Assembly: GCA_014960805.1 (NCBI GenBank)
Contig: CP063163.1
Span: forward strand, 3,931,001 to 3,995,000
Source of the DNA: Cytobacillus suaedae
Lineage (GTDB): Bacteria; Bacillota; Bacilli; Bacillales; Bacillaceae_L
DNA: 64,000 nt
Direction: 5' to 3'
Each line of letters starts with the position of its first letter. Positions within the stretch are counted from its first letter, which is position 1. Made by a program: the position numbers and the translations under genes. Positions 11,086-20,387 of this stretch are shown here, piece after piece. Below the pieces are notes generated by a model, which made no database searches, had not been told where the DNA came from, and was given only the letters and a program-made list of their open reading frames with translations.

Positions 11086-11313
11086 ATGATGCTATGTGAA
11101 TGGAAAAACTTCTCTTCAGACACTGAATCTTATACTCTAGAAAGCTTTGAAGACCTAATTGGAGATGAGTTTGAATCCATGATGTTCAAAGAGGATGAAA
11201 GTATACCTGCTTTTATATGGACTGTTAACTATGTAGTTCTTGTTAAAAGGTGTTCAAAGCTGTATACAGATATTTCTTTTGAAAAAATTCCACGGAACCC
11301 AGTATGTGAATAA
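11086..11313 (+). CDS. Small hypothetical protein upstream of adhE
   Basis: A 75-residue acidic ORF with a strong AGGGGTGAT ribosome site ahead of ATGATG, so it is likely translated. I do not recognise a family. The sequence has alternating hydrophobic and acidic residues (SFEDLIGDEFESMMF, IPAFIWTVNYVVLVKR) consistent with a small globular alpha/beta fold and no membrane segment or signal peptide. It lies between the cre-like site and the Rex operator of adhE, 69 bases upstream of adhE on the same strand. Co-transcription is possible, but the Rex operator in the gap suggests adhE also has its own promoter. Confidence 0.6.
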   Translation: MMLCEWKNFSSDTESYTLESFEDLIGDEFESMMFKEDESIPAFIWTVNYVVLVKRCSKLYTDISFEKIPRNPVCE

Positions 11314-11328
11314 TTTTTTTGTGAGTAT

Positions 11329-11346
11329 TTGTGAAATGTTTCACAA
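11329..11346 (+). promoter_or_regulatory. Rex operator of adhE
   Basis: TTGTGAAATGTTTCACAA is a perfect 18-bp inverted repeat and matches the Rex (NADH/NAD+-sensing repressor) consensus TTGTGAA-N4-TTCACAA exactly. It lies 36 bases upstream of the adhE ATG, overlapping the likely promoter. Rex control of adhE under low oxygen is well established in Firmicutes; here it is inferred from the site. Confidence 0.92.
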
Positions 11347-11382
11347 TATTAAATCTTTGTTTAATAAACGGAGGTCTTTAAC

Positions 11383-13986
11383 ATGGTAGTAGAAGAAAAA
11401 GTATCAGTTGAAAAGCAATCTGTATCAAAAACGATCGATAAATTAGTTGAAAATGGTTTAAAAGCATTAAAAGAATTTAATGGTTTTACCCAAGAAATGA
11501 TTGATGACGTTGTAAAGCAAATGGCTCTAGCTGGCCTTGACCAGCATATGCCACTGGCAAAATTAGCTGTGGAAGAAACAAAGCGTGGGGTTTATGAAGA
11601 TAAGATCATAAAAAACATGTTTGCAACTGAATATGTTTACCACAATATTAAATCCAATAAAACAGTTGGAATTATCAATGAAAATGAACATGAAGGTATA
11701 TATGAGATTGCTGAGCCTGTTGGGGTCATTGCAGGGGTTACTCCTGTAACTAACCCGACTTCAACTACCATGTTTAAAGCACTTATTTCCATTAAAACAC
11801 GAAACCCGATTATCTTTGCGTTCCACCCTTCTGCTCAAAAATCAAGTAGTGAAGCAGCAAGAATTCTTCGTGATGCGGCTATTATGGCAGGTGCTCCTGA
11901 AAACTGTATCCAATGGATTGAACAACCATCACTGGAAGCAACTCGGTTGTTAATGAACCATCCAAATATTTCATTAATATTAGCAACTGGTGGGTCTGGT
12001 ATGGTTAAATCTGCTTATAGTTCCGGTAAACCTGCATTGGGTGTAGGGCCTGGGAACGTCCCATGCTATATTGAAAAATCAGCAAACATTAAGCGCTCGG
12101 TTAACGACTTAATTTTATCGAAAACGTTTGATAACGGTATGATTTGTGCATCTGAACAAGCCGTGATTATCGATAAGGAGATCTATTCAGAAGTAAAAAA
12201 AGAAATGACGGCTAACAACTGTTATTTCCTTAATGAACAAGAACGCACTAAAGTTGAAAAGCTAGTAATTAACGAAAAATCTTGTGCAGTTAATGCTGAC
12301 ATAGTAGGAATGCCAGCATATGAAATTGCCCAAATGGCTGGTGTTTCTGTACCTGAAGAGACTAAGATTCTAGTAGCAGAGATTCAAGGAGTTGGACCTG
12401 AATATCCACTATCTCGTGAGAAATTAAGTCCAGTACTAGCTTGCTATAAAGTAACTAGTTTAGAAGAAGGTTTAACAAGAGCTGAAGAAATGCTTGAATT
12501 CGGCGGACTAGGACACTCTGCTGTTATTCATACAACCAATCAAGATGTAATGAACGCTTTTGGAATTCGAATGAAGGCGGGACGTATTATCGTAAATGCT
12601 CCATCTTCTCAAGGTGCTATTGGGGATATATATAATGCTTATATGCCATCACTTACTCTTGGATGTGGTACTTTTGGTGGAAATTCTATTTCTACTAACG
12701 TTGGAGCCATTCACCTAGTTAACATTAAAAAGATGGCGAAAAGGAATGTTAATATGCAGTGGTTTAAAGTTCCACCTAAAATTTATTTTGAAAAGAACTC
12801 AACTCAGTATTTAGCAAAAATGCCTAATATCTCAAAAGCACTTATTGTAACGGATGAAGGAATGGTTAAGCTCGGATATGTGGATAAAGTTCTTTACTAT
12901 TTGAGAAAACGACCAGACTATGTACACTGTGAAATTTTCTCAGAAGTAGAGCCTGACCCTTCTATTGAAACAGTGATGAAGGGTGCAGAGATGATGGCGA
13001 ACTTCCAACCAGACGTTATTATTGCTCTTGGTGGTGGTTCTGCAATGGATGCAGCTAAAGGAATGTGGTTATTTTATGAACACCCAGAGACAGAGTTTAA
13101 TAGCTTAAAGCAGAAGTTCTTAGATATCCGAAAACGGATTGTAAAATATCCGAAGCTTGGTGGCAAAGCACAGTTCGTTGCGATTCCAACTACTTCAGGA
13201 ACTGGCTCTGAAGTAACTTCCTTTTCTGTCATTACAGATAAAAAAGCCAATATTAAGTATCCATTAGCTGATTATGAGTTAACACCAGACGTCGCTATTA
13301 TAGATCCTCAGTTCGTTATGACCGTACCAAAACATGTAACAGCTGACACTGGGATGGATGTGTTAACTCATGCCATTGAGGCTTATGTATCCGTCATGGC
13401 AAATGATTATACTGATGGGTTAGCCATAAAAGCAATCCAACTTGTATTTGAATATCTACCAACTGCTTATCGCAATGGCAGTGATGAGCTTGCACGCGAG
13501 AAAATGCACAATGCGTCCACTATTGCTGGGATGGCTTTTGCCAATGCATTCCTCGGCATTAACCACAGTTTAGCACATAAATTGGGAGCTGAATTCCACA
13601 TCGCTCACGGACGCTCAAATACAATCTTAATGCCACATGTTATTCGCTATAATGCAACAAAACCTAAGAAGTTCACTGCATTCCCTAAATATGAGAACTT
13701 TATTGCAGACCAACGCTATGCAGAAATAGCAAAATCACTCGGCTTACCAGCTCGTACACCAGAAGAAGGCGTTGAGAGCCTAATACAAGCAGTAATAAAA
13801 CTAGCCAAAGAGCTTGAAATACCTATGAGTATTGAAGCCAACGGCGTAGACAAAGCAACTTTCGAAAGCAGAGTAGATTTCCTGGCTGAACGAGCATTTG
13901 AAGATCAATGTACTACAGCCAATCCGAAACTACCATTAGTTTCAGAACTGGCCAACATCTACCGCTCTGCCTTCAAAGGCGTTTAA
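11383..13986 (+). CDS. adhE: Bifunctional acetaldehyde-CoA / alcohol dehydrogenase
   Basis: An 867-residue fermentative enzyme converting acetyl-CoA through acetaldehyde to ethanol with two NADH. The N-terminal aldehyde dehydrogenase domain (about residues 15-450) has the catalytic C255 in the sequence GMICASEQ. The C-terminal iron-dependent alcohol dehydrogenase (about 460-867) has GGGSAMDAAK for NADH binding, PTTSGTGSEVT, and the iron ligands in ADTGMDVLTHAIEAY and GINHSLAHKLGAEFHIAHG. Such proteins form spirosomes. The start ATG has an ACGGAGGTC ribosome site. A perfect Rex operator precedes it and a terminator follows. It is absent from B. subtilis 168 and is inserted here between his and yvoF-ppaX blocks. 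Confidence 0.97.
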   Translation: MVVEEKVSVEKQSVSKTIDKLVENGLKALKEFNGFTQEMIDDVVKQMALAGLDQHMPLAKLAVEETKRGVYEDKIIKNMFATEYVYHNIKSNKTVGIINENEHEGIYEIAEPVGVIAGVTPVTNPTSTTMFKALISIKTRNPIIFAFHPSAQKSSSEAARILRDAAIMAGAPENCIQWIEQPSLEATRLLMNHPNISLILATGGSGMVKSAYSSGKPALGVGPGNVPCYIEKSANIKRSVNDLILSKTFDNGMICASEQAVIIDKEIYSEVKKEMTANNCYFLNEQERTKVEKLVINEKSCAVNADIVGMPAYEIAQMAGVSVPEETKILVAEIQGVGPEYPLSREKLSPVLACYKVTSLEEGLTRAEEMLEFGGLGHSAVIHTTNQDVMNAFGIRMKAGRIIVNAPSSQGAIGDIYNAYMPSLTLGCGTFGGNSISTNVGAIHLVNIKKMAKRNVNMQWFKVPPKIYFEKNSTQYLAKMPNISKALIVTDEGMVKLGYVDKVLYYLRKRPDYVHCEIFSEVEPDPSIETVMKGAEMMANFQPDVIIALGGGSAMDAAKGMWLFYEHPETEFNSLKQKFLDIRKRIVKYPKLGGKAQFVAIPTTSGTGSEVTSFSVITDKKANIKYPLADYELTPDVAIIDPQFVMTVPKHVTADTGMDVLTHAIEAYVSVMANDYTDGLAIKAIQLVFEYLPTAYRNGSDELAREKMHNASTIAGMAFANAFLGINHSLAHKLGAEFHIAHGRSNTILMPHVIRYNATKPKKFTAFPKYENFIADQRYAEIAKSLGLPARTPEEGVESLIQAVIKLAKELEIPMSIEANGVDKATFESRVDFLAERAFEDQCTTANPKLPLVSELANIYRSAFKGV

Positions 13987-13999
13987 AAAACTTACTCCT

Positions 14000-14031
14000 A
14001 ACCCAGTCCTTCCCATAGGCCTGGGTTTTTC
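14000..14031 (+). terminator. Terminator of adhE
   Basis: Hairpin AACCCAG / CTGGGTT followed by TTT, starting 14 bases after the adhE stop. Confidence 0.8.
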
Positions 14032-14114
14032 ATTTAAAAAGTGTAACTTATTATTTAGTCAACCGTCATTACCCCACTGAGAACATTCTCTGAACCCAAA
14101 AGGAGTGAAAACCA

Positions 14115-14542
14115 TTGAAAAAACTCGGAATACTTTTGCTATTTGGCTGCATGCTACTTGTTGGCTGCTCAACAAAGGAGAATCCCTACCTTGTGAAATG
14201 GGAAATTACTAATCAGAGCTTGGCAACCGTTATATTGACAGATGAGCAAGGAGACTACCTCAATGTTATGTACACCTTTAAAGTGAAAAACAAATCAAAC
14301 GAAACTTTGAAGATTGAAACCATTGAGCCGAAGGTCAAAGAAAGCATGAAAAGTTTGTCAAAAAAATCTGATATCACGTTAGAGGTTGGCAAATCCATTC
14401 AACCCCTAAAAGATATTAAACTCAAGATCATCTAGCCTTTGAATCAGACAATTTCAAAATTAGCATGAGTGACGTGCTCGAAGGAATCACCATTTACACC
14501 TCAACCGGAGAGTCCACGTTTTTGGAGATTCCGTTCCCATAA
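14115..14542 (+). pseudogene. Small lipoprotein gene with a frameshift
   Basis: The first frame encodes 106 residues: a lipoprotein signal peptide with lipobox LVGC (residues 15-18), then a beta-rich domain. It stops at TAG 14433-14435. Immediately afterwards another frame stays open and coding-like through 14542 (LAFESDNFKISMSDVLEGI, then an ending LEIPFP). The two parts together, about 140 residues, read like one protein, so one base appears lost or gained near 14405-14432. It may be a real inactivation or a sequencing error. Secreted, membrane-anchored, function unknown; resembles small DUF4352-like or telokin-like extracellular domains only loosely. A strong hairpin terminator follows. 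Confidence 0.6.
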
Positions 14543-14543
14543 C

Positions 14544-14581
14544 CCAAAGAACCGTTTCGATAATCCGAAACGGTTCTTTGG
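14544..14581. terminator. Strong symmetrical hairpin between convergent genes
   Basis: Perfect 16-bp arms CCAAAGAACCGTTTCG / CGAAACGGTTCTTTGG with a 6-base loop. It separates the convergent frameshifted lipoprotein gene and the metalloprotease gene, and probably works in both directions, though the T tract on either side is poor. Confidence 0.7.
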
Positions 14582-14599
14582 CTGTGTGGAAAACCTCAT

Positions 14600-16114
14600 T
14601 TATTCTAATGAAATCCAATCACTGAATACTTCATTATCTTCTATTTTAAAATATGCCTTTGTGAAGCGGAGCCATTCATAGCTATCTACTTCCTTATAGC
14701 TATACAATTCTGCATATTTCTTTAAATAAGCAAATGCAGCCTCTGTACTACCAGTAAGTTCCCAAAGCTTAATTGATGGCATTTCGTAATTTGCAACCAT
14801 AAACCCAAACCCTGCATATTCATGTAATGGTTTACCAGCTTTTTGTTGTTCACCGTCGACCATTTTTAGATTATCATGCGCAGTTTGAAAGGCCCCTTCA
14901 GGTGATCTACCATCAAAGCCTATAAAATAAAGGTAGGTTGCAAAGTTTGTTAACCCTTCATCAATATACGTATCGTAATAAGGGTCATTACTCACCAGCC
15001 CATAAAACCATTGATGGGCAATTTCATGGACGATCACGTGAGAATGTCCACTCTCAGCAGATGTTACAGTCACAATCCCCGGATACTCCATCCCACCTTC
15101 ATCCATAATGAGGTCAAGCTGCTTATGAGGAAAAGGTGCAATTTGCTCAGATAAGTAGTTTACAGCATTCAATGAGAGTTTAAGAACGCGGTCCATATTC
15201 TCACTAGATGGAAGTCCTATCGCTCTTACCTCAACATCCCCTGCCATACCTTCAACAACCTTCATATCCTTTGTAATCGCCATGTAGAAATCCTTGATAT
15301 TATTTTTAACCAAGACACCAGTCGTTGACGCTTCCTTTGGATCCTCATCAGAAGAACTGAAGACCATATACTCTTCAGGCAATTGATAGGTAACTGTGAA
15401 ATCGCTAAAGTCTGTGTGATATGACTCTCCTCTTGAATTATAATCCTCCTTTTTCCATCCAGAAGAGTAGGTTGCTAGCATCGGATACCACTGTGCTAAA
15501 TAATAGTTATTGTTTCTTTTTGAAAAACGAATGCCTGGTTCAGGTACAACAAAGGAGTATTTCACATTTACTATCCTTTCTGCACCCGGCACAACCCCAT
15601 TTTCAGCTGGGATATATAATGTATCATGTTTTAAAAGATACCTAGTATCCTTACCATCGACCTCTACACCCTCAACAGTTAATTCCCCTACACCTTCCAT
15701 ATGTTTTGGCTTATTTTCTTCAATGAAGGCATTTGGGATTAGGTAGAATATCATTTCATTCCATGTATCGGGTGAGTGATTTTCAACCTTTATTTCTGCA
15801 TTAACAGTAAAGCGATCAACGTCATCAAGTGTTAAATTCAAATCATAGGTTGCTTTATTTTCATTTACGATTGGGTCTAGCTGAAAACTTTCAATGTCTT
15901 CAAAGCCCGTAGTAACGGGTATGGTCCGTTTAGTTGCCTTCGGAAATGCTGGAATCTCTAGCGGTTGCGGCGTTTCCTCAGCTATCTCTTTGCTTGCTTC
16001 TTCTTTCTCTACTTCCTCAGTTTGCTTTGGTGTTTCTTGAGTCACATCCTCTACTTTGTCACTACATGCTGTCAGCAACATGATAAGGAATATGCCCATC
16101 ACCCACTTTTTCAT
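14600..16114 (-). CDS. Membrane-anchored M1-like (gluzincin) metallopeptidase lipoprotein
   Basis: A 504-residue exported lipoprotein: signal peptide with lipobox LTAC (C17), a Glu/Lys-rich linker to about residue 50, a beta-sandwich domain (about 60-300) and a thermolysin-like catalytic domain. Zinc ligands are visible: HEIAHQW has H363 and H367 with catalytic E364, and E386 in DEGLTNF completes HExxH-x18-E. GGMEYPG at 340-346 is the analogue of the GxMEN substrate-binding motif of M1 aminopeptidases. It probably trims peptides at the outer face of the membrane; the substrate is unknown. Monocistronic, ATG with an AAGGGGGA ribosome site. Confidence 0.88.
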   Translation of the reverse strand: MKKWVMGIFLIMLLTACSDKVEDVTQETPKQTEEVEKEEASKEIAEETPQPLEIPAFPKATKRTIPVTTGFEDIESFQLDPIVNENKATYDLNLTLDDVDRFTVNAEIKVENHSPDTWNEMIFYLIPNAFIEENKPKHMEGVGELTVEGVEVDGKDTRYLLKHDTLYIPAENGVVPGAERIVNVKYSFVVPEPGIRFSKRNNNYYLAQWYPMLATYSSGWKKEDYNSRGESYHTDFSDFTVTYQLPEEYMVFSSSDEDPKEASTTGVLVKNNIKDFYMAITKDMKVVEGMAGDVEVRAIGLPSSENMDRVLKLSLNAVNYLSEQIAPFPHKQLDLIMDEGGMEYPGIVTVTSAESGHSHVIVHEIAHQWFYGLVSNDPYYDTYIDEGLTNFATYLYFIGFDGRSPEGAFQTAHDNLKMVDGEQQKAGKPLHEYAGFGFMVANYEMPSIKLWELTGSTEAAFAYLKKYAELYSYKEVDSYEWLRFTKAYFKIEDNEVFSDWISLE

Positions 16115-16212
16115 AAAATTTCCCCCTTAAATTTAACAAGTGTGAGGGTAAACCCTCCCCTGTTTTATAACTCTATTAATTCGTTAACCTTCCAAATTAT
16201 TCCTACATGAAA

Positions 16213-16253
16213 AGAAAAAAATCCACAACCAGCTCTATAACTGATTGTAGATT
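16213..16253 (-). terminator. Terminator of the hprK-lgt-yvoD-ppaX-yvoF operon
   Basis: Minus-strand imperfect hairpin AAATCTACAATCAG / CTGGTTGTGGATTT followed by TTTTT. The left arm overlaps the last yvoF codons and the yvoF stop codon lies in the loop. Confidence 0.75.
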
Positions 16254-16765
16254 TCGTCATTACTCATTCGTTTTTCCATTTCTTCCTTGGTGTAAATAAC
16301 GCGCATTGGGTTTCCGCCGACAAATGCTCCTTCAGGAACATCTTTATGTACGAGGGTTCCTGCTGAGACGATGGCTCGGTTCCCAATCGTAATTCCGGGC
16401 AATATTGTAGAGTTAGCGCCAATCATTACCTCGTCACCAATCACTACATCTCCAAGACGATATTCTTTTATTAAATACTCATGTGCAAGGATCGTCGTAT
16501 TATAGCCAATGACCGTGTTCCTACCGACGCTAATTTTTTCTGGAAACATGATATCCAACATAACCATTAGCGCGAATGAAGTTTGGTCACCAACCTTCAT
16601 TTTTAAAAAGGTACGGTATAACCAATTTTTAAAAGATAATACTGGCGTATACCTAGCTAACTGAATGACAATAAAATTTTTCATTACTTTTAAAAAAGGG
16701 ACCGTTTTATAAATGTGCCAAAGGGAATTACCACCTGACACAGGATATCTTGTCGTATTTCTCAA
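16235..16765 (-). CDS. yvoF: Left-handed beta-helix acyltransferase, YvoF type
   Basis: A 176-residue hexapeptide-repeat acetyltransferase. Imperfect hexapeptides are visible at [45 protein letters not shown] and the family ending [18 protein letters not shown], which resembles maltose/galactoside acetyltransferases. The acceptor substrate is unknown. I use the TTG start ending at 16765 (MRNTTRYP), as in B. subtilis YvoF, with a GGAG ribosome site nine bases upstream; this leaves one base after the ppaX stop. The frame is open to 16780, which would overlap ppaX. Last gene of the hprK operon. Confidence 0.85.
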   Translation of the reverse strand: MRNTTRYPVSGGNSLWHIYKTVPFLKVMKNFIVIQLARYTPVLSFKNWLYRTFLKMKVGDQTSFALMVMLDIMFPEKISVGRNTVIGYNTTILAHEYLIKEYRLGDVVIGDEVMIGANSTILPGITIGNRAIVSAGTLVHKDVPEGAFVGGNPMRVIYTKEEMEKRMSNDEIYNQL

Positions 16766-16766
16766 C

Positions 16767-17408
16767 TTATTCAGCTCCAATAATTTTCAACAAATCTCCC
16801 ATATGCTTTAGCATATAATCTGGTTTGAATGAGGCTAGATAGTCTTCACCCTTCGCTGTCCATACTACCCCAGCTGTCAACGTACCTGCGTTTTTACCCG
16901 CTAGTACATCGTGATGATTATCACCAACCATGATTGCTTGTTCTGGAGTTGAATCTAGTTGTTTTAACGCTAATAGAACAGGCTCTGGATCTGGCTTTGC
17001 ATGTTTAACATCATCGAGTGTGACAACTACATCAAAAAACTGATCTAACTTAGTCAGTTTAAGTCCCATGTCGACTACATTTCGAACCTTTGTAGTTACG
17101 ATGCCTAGCTTAAATCCTTTTTCATGAAGCGTTTGAATTGTTTCAAACACTCCTTCAAATTCCGTTACAAGCTCATCATGCTTTCCAATATTATAAGCAC
17201 GGTAAGTTGCAATCATTTCTTCGTAGCGCTCTTTATCAACTGAAGTAAATGTTTCAGTCAGAGTTGGTCCCATATATTTCAAAACATCTTCACGCTTATA
17301 TTGACCAGGATAATAGGTTTCAAATGTGTGTAGAAATGAAGAAATAATTAGTTCATTTGTGTCAATCAATGTTCCATCTAAATCAAAAAGAAGAGTATCA
17401 ATTTTCAT
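16767..17408 (-). CDS. ppaX: Pyrophosphatase PpaX (HAD family)
   Basis: A 213-residue haloacid-dehalogenase-superfamily hydrolase that in B. subtilis removes the pyrophosphate produced when HprK/P dephosphorylates Ser46-P HPr. HAD motif I is FDLDGTLID near residue 8-16 with the nucleophile Asp, motif II is VTTKVR, and motif III with acidic pair is [15 protein letters not shown]. The sequence [13 protein letters not shown]-like N-terminal helix closely follows B. subtilis PpaX. It overlaps yvoD by 11 bases and is part of the hprK-lgt-yvoD-ppaX-yvoF operon, which supports the functional link with HprK. Confidence 0.95.
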   Translation of the reverse strand: MKIDTLLFDLDGTLIDTNELIISSFLHTFETYYPGQYKREDVLKYMGPTLTETFTSVDKERYEEMIATYRAYNIGKHDELVTEFEGVFETIQTLHEKGFKLGIVTTKVRNVVDMGLKLTKLDQFFDVVVTLDDVKHAKPDPEPVLLALKQLDSTPEQAIMVGDNHHDVLAGKNAGTLTAGVVWTAKGEDYLASFKPDYMLKHMGDLLKIIGAE

Positions 17409-18342
17409 AGGTAGCTTCCTTTCTACTTGTATGTTCTACTCTGTTCCAAATATAGGCGACAGTAATTGTTAGTAATATGGCTACAACTAGACGAATAATT
17501 AATAATGGCAATACCGGAATGCCGAGTGGGATAAAGATTAGGGTATCTTCTACCACAGCATGACAGGCTACAAGGAAGATAAAAGCAAGCGTAACATCTT
17601 TCTTACTTACATTATCCTCTTTTACAGCTTGTATCATTACACCTGCACCATACGCTAATCCAAAGAATAATCCTGCAGCTAGTGTAGTTGATGTATTTTC
17701 CTTCATTCCAAGTAATTTAGTTACAGGAGACATCCATTTCGAAAAGACAGATAACCACTGTAGATCCTTCATCACTTGGATTGCCACCATTAAGGGGATA
17801 ACGATGATCGCTAATTGAAAAACTCCGATTGAGGCTTTTTCTAAGCCTTCAACTAAAATATTGAACCACCCTGAAACCAATTCATCTGAGCGAGTAATAA
17901 ATCCATATTGAGCTAACTCGCCACCACCTTGCCAGGTAAGATTAATAATGAATGCTGAAAAGAAGGCTAAACCTAGACGTACACACACAACAACCCATAC
18001 CTTAATCCCAACCTTAGCAGCAACTGTTGATTCAACAATTAGGTTATGTGAGAAGGAAAGCATAACAGCTAATATAAAAACTTCTTTCACCGTTAAATCT
18101 AGTGTTAAGATTGCCCCTATGGCAGCGTATAAATTCAAAAAATTTCCGATTACAAAAGGAATAGCTGCTTCACCTGATAATCCAAACCAGCCCATAATGG
18201 GGGTAATTAAATTAATTATCCACCCTAAAACCGGTGTGTATTGTAATAAGGTAACAATGAGAGTGATAGGAAAAATAACTTTACCTAGTGTCCAGGTTGT
18301 TTTTAAACCTACAACTAATCCCCTTTTAAGTGTATCAACCAT
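17398..18342 (-). CDS. yvoD: Gate-domain membrane protein, YvoD type
   Basis: A 314-residue integral membrane protein with about eight hydrophobic segments and two nucleoside-recognition (Gate) domains, one around residues 40-140 and one around 180-290. The family includes spore maturation proteins SpmA/SpmB and nucleoside transporters, so a transport role is possible but not established for YvoD. The frame is open to 18360; I use the ATG ending at 18342 (MVDTLKRG), which has a GGGGGAGAG ribosome site five bases upstream. It sits between lgt and ppaX as in B. subtilis. Confidence 0.85.
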   Translation of the reverse strand: MVDTLKRGLVVGLKTTWTLGKVIFPITLIVTLLQYTPVLGWIINLITPIMGWFGLSGEAAIPFVIGNFLNLYAAIGAILTLDLTVKEVFILAVMLSFSHNLIVESTVAAKVGIKVWVVVCVRLGLAFFSAFIINLTWQGGGELAQYGFITRSDELVSGWFNILVEGLEKASIGVFQLAIIVIPLMVAIQVMKDLQWLSVFSKWMSPVTKLLGMKENTSTTLAAGLFFGLAYGAGVMIQAVKEDNVSKKDVTLAFIFLVACHAVVEDTLIFIPLGIPVLPLLIIRLVVAILLTITVAYIWNRVEHTSRKEATYEN

Positions 18343-18364
18343 TGTGACTCTCTCCCCCATTTTT

Positions 18365-19183
18365 CTAGCTGTCCAAATATCTCTGTTTTGAAAAACCCTT
18401 CATTCTTCTATAGACAATCGTTACAATGGCTAAAGCAATTAGAACAAGTGAGATGACTTGAGCAATACGAAGTGTTTCCGTAAGCATTAAACTATCTGTT
18501 CGTAAGCCCTCAATGTAAAAGCGTCCAATCGAATACCAAATAACGTAGGTTAAGAATGACTCACCACGGCGAAGATTTACTTTTCGAAGGAGAATAAGAA
18601 TAATAACTCCCGCAAAATTCCACAACGATTCATATAAGAAAGTCGGAATATAGTACGTTCCATTAATAAACATTTGATCCATAATAAAATCTGGTAACAG
18701 ATTATAATAAGTTTGTATTTGATCCTCAGGAATGGGTCCACCATGAGCTTCTTGGTTCATGAAATTTCCCCAACGACCAATCGCTTGCCCTAAGAGAATA
18801 CTTGGTGCAGCAATATCTGCTAGCTTCCAAAAGGAGATACCTTTTACTTTTGCAAAAACAAAACCAGTAACGACGGCCCCTATTAATCCACCATGGATCG
18901 CTAGGCCACCCTCCCAAATTTTAATAATATCCGCAGGATTTTGAGAGTAATAATCCCATTTAAAAATCACATAATATGCTCTTGCACAAATGATTGCAAT
19001 TGGGATTGCGAATAAAACTAAGTCTACAAATGTATCTTTATGTAACCCTCTTCGTTCTGATTCTCTAACTACTAAAAGTAATGCAAGCATTGCACCTAGA
19101 CCAATAATTAATCCGTACCAGTGAATTGCCAGTGGACCTAGCTCCAAAAACACTGGATTCAACGGTTGAATATCTCTTTCCAT
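18365..19183 (-). CDS. lgt: Prolipoprotein diacylglyceryl transferase
   Basis: Membrane enzyme that transfers diacylglycerol from phosphatidylglycerol to the lipobox cysteine of prolipoproteins. The 272 residues have about seven membrane spans, the essential HGGLIG motif at 97-102 and the Lgt signature [10 protein letters not shown] at 136-145. Several lipoproteins in this window (14.1, 14.6, 20.4, 49.6 and 54.1 kb) are its predicted substrates. It lies 31 bases after hprK and 22 bases before yvoD on the same strand, so it is inside the hprK operon as in B. subtilis. Confidence 0.97.
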   Translation of the reverse strand: MERDIQPLNPVFLELGPLAIHWYGLIIGLGAMLALLLVVRESERRGLHKDTFVDLVLFAIPIAIICARAYYVIFKWDYYSQNPADIIKIWEGGLAIHGGLIGAVVTGFVFAKVKGISFWKLADIAAPSILLGQAIGRWGNFMNQEAHGGPIPEDQIQTYYNLLPDFIMDQMFINGTYYIPTFLYESLWNFAGVIILILLRKVNLRRGESFLTYVIWYSIGRFYIEGLRTDSLMLTETLRIAQVISLVLIALAIVTIVYRRMKGFSKQRYLDS

Positions 19184-19214
19184 CCCCTAGTCTCCCTTCA
19201 ACCTCTATATTTTT

Positions 19215-20156
19215 TTACATATCTTCATGATCATTATCTTCAATGACATCTGTTAAACGATTGGAAAACTGCTCAGCTGCATTCACACCCATTCGTTTTA
19301 ACCGAATATTCATCGCTGCAACTTCAATAATAACAGCTAAGTTTCGTCCAGGTCGAACTGGAACAGTTAGCTTCGTAACATCTGTGTCAATAATTTTCAT
19401 TGTTTCTTCTTCAAGACCTAAACGATCATATTGCTTGTTCTGATCCCAAAGTTCTAAATTGATCACAAGTGTAATACGTTTAAAATTCCTTACAGCACCA
19501 GCACCAAAAAGTGTCATAACATTGATAATTCCCAAGCCGCGAATTTCAAGTAAATGTTTAATTAAATCGGGGGCAGTACCCACTAACGTGTCTTGGTCCT
19601 CCTGACGAATCTCAACACAATCATCTGCAATGAGACGGTGACCACGTTTTACAAGCTCGAGTGCTGTTTCACTTTTACCAACACCACTTTTACCTGTAAT
19701 CAACACGCCTACTCCGTAAATATCAACAAGTACCCCGTGAACAGCAGTTGTTGGTGCTAATTTACTTTCTAAATAGTTGGTAACCCTACTCGAAAGTCTC
19801 GTTGTTTTCATTTCCGTTCGTATAACTGGAACTGACTCTCTCTCAGAAGCATCGATTAGCTCCTGAGGAATCTCCATACCTCTAGAAACTAAAATTCCTG
19901 GGGTGATATCAGTACAAAGCTTTTCCATTCTAATAGCCTTTTCTTCTGAACTTAATCTTTCAAAAAAACTAAGCTCCGTTTTTCCTAATATTTGAATTCG
20001 TTCAGCTGGATAATAGGTAAAATAGCCCGCCATCTCCAGACCTGGTCTAGAAATATCACTTGTCGTAATAGGGCGATTAATTCCTTCTTCCCCACTGACT
20101 AACTCCAAATTGAACTTCTCTATTAAATCCTTTGTACGAACTTTAGGCAACTTCAT
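19215..20156 (-). CDS. hprK: HPr kinase/phosphorylase
   Basis: Central sensor of carbon catabolite repression: it phosphorylates HPr at Ser46 with ATP when glycolytic intermediates are high and reverses this with phosphate. The 313-residue product shows the P-loop GKSGVGKS at 155-162, the catalytic histidine in [12 protein letters not shown] near residue 140, and the HprK signature [12 protein letters not shown]. The start is the ATG ending at 20156 (MKLPKVRT) with an AAAGGGG ribosome site; the frame is open a few codons further but without support. First gene of the hprK-lgt-yvoD-ppaX-yvoF operon. Confidence 0.97.
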   Translation of the reverse strand: MKLPKVRTKDLIEKFNLELVSGEEGINRPITTSDISRPGLEMAGYFTYYPAERIQILGKTELSFFERLSSEEKAIRMEKLCTDITPGILVSRGMEIPQELIDASERESVPVIRTEMKTTRLSSRVTNYLESKLAPTTAVHGVLVDIYGVGVLITGKSGVGKSETALELVKRGHRLIADDCVEIRQEDQDTLVGTAPDLIKHLLEIRGLGIINVMTLFGAGAVRNFKRITLVINLELWDQNKQYDRLGLEEETMKIIDTDVTKLTVPVRPGRNLAVIIEVAAMNIRLKRMGVNAAEQFSNRLTDVIEDNDHEDM

Positions 20157-20258
20157 AACCCCTTTCAAAGGTAAACATTAGTTTCATTTTAGCACTTTTT
20201 TCTAGGAACAAAAAATAAATAGGAAAATATTTTTCAGTGTTACTACTTTTGCAATAAA

Positions 20259-20265
20259 TGTCGAA
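20259..20265 (+). promoter_or_regulatory. Possible Spo0A box upstream of the lipoprotein gene
   Basis: TGTCGAA within AATGTCGAAATT matches the Spo0A (0A) box core. A single 7-base match could occur by chance; it gains weight only from the similar boxes at 57.4 and 62.5 kb. Confidence 0.3.
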
Positions 20266-20387
20266 ATTTCTTTTTAAAAATTTTAAGTTAAATTGTAACT
20301 TTATGCCAACTTATTTCGACTAACGTCTTGGAGAGCAAAAATCTAGGAATAAATATTAGGGAAATAAACCATATGGGGGATATTTAA

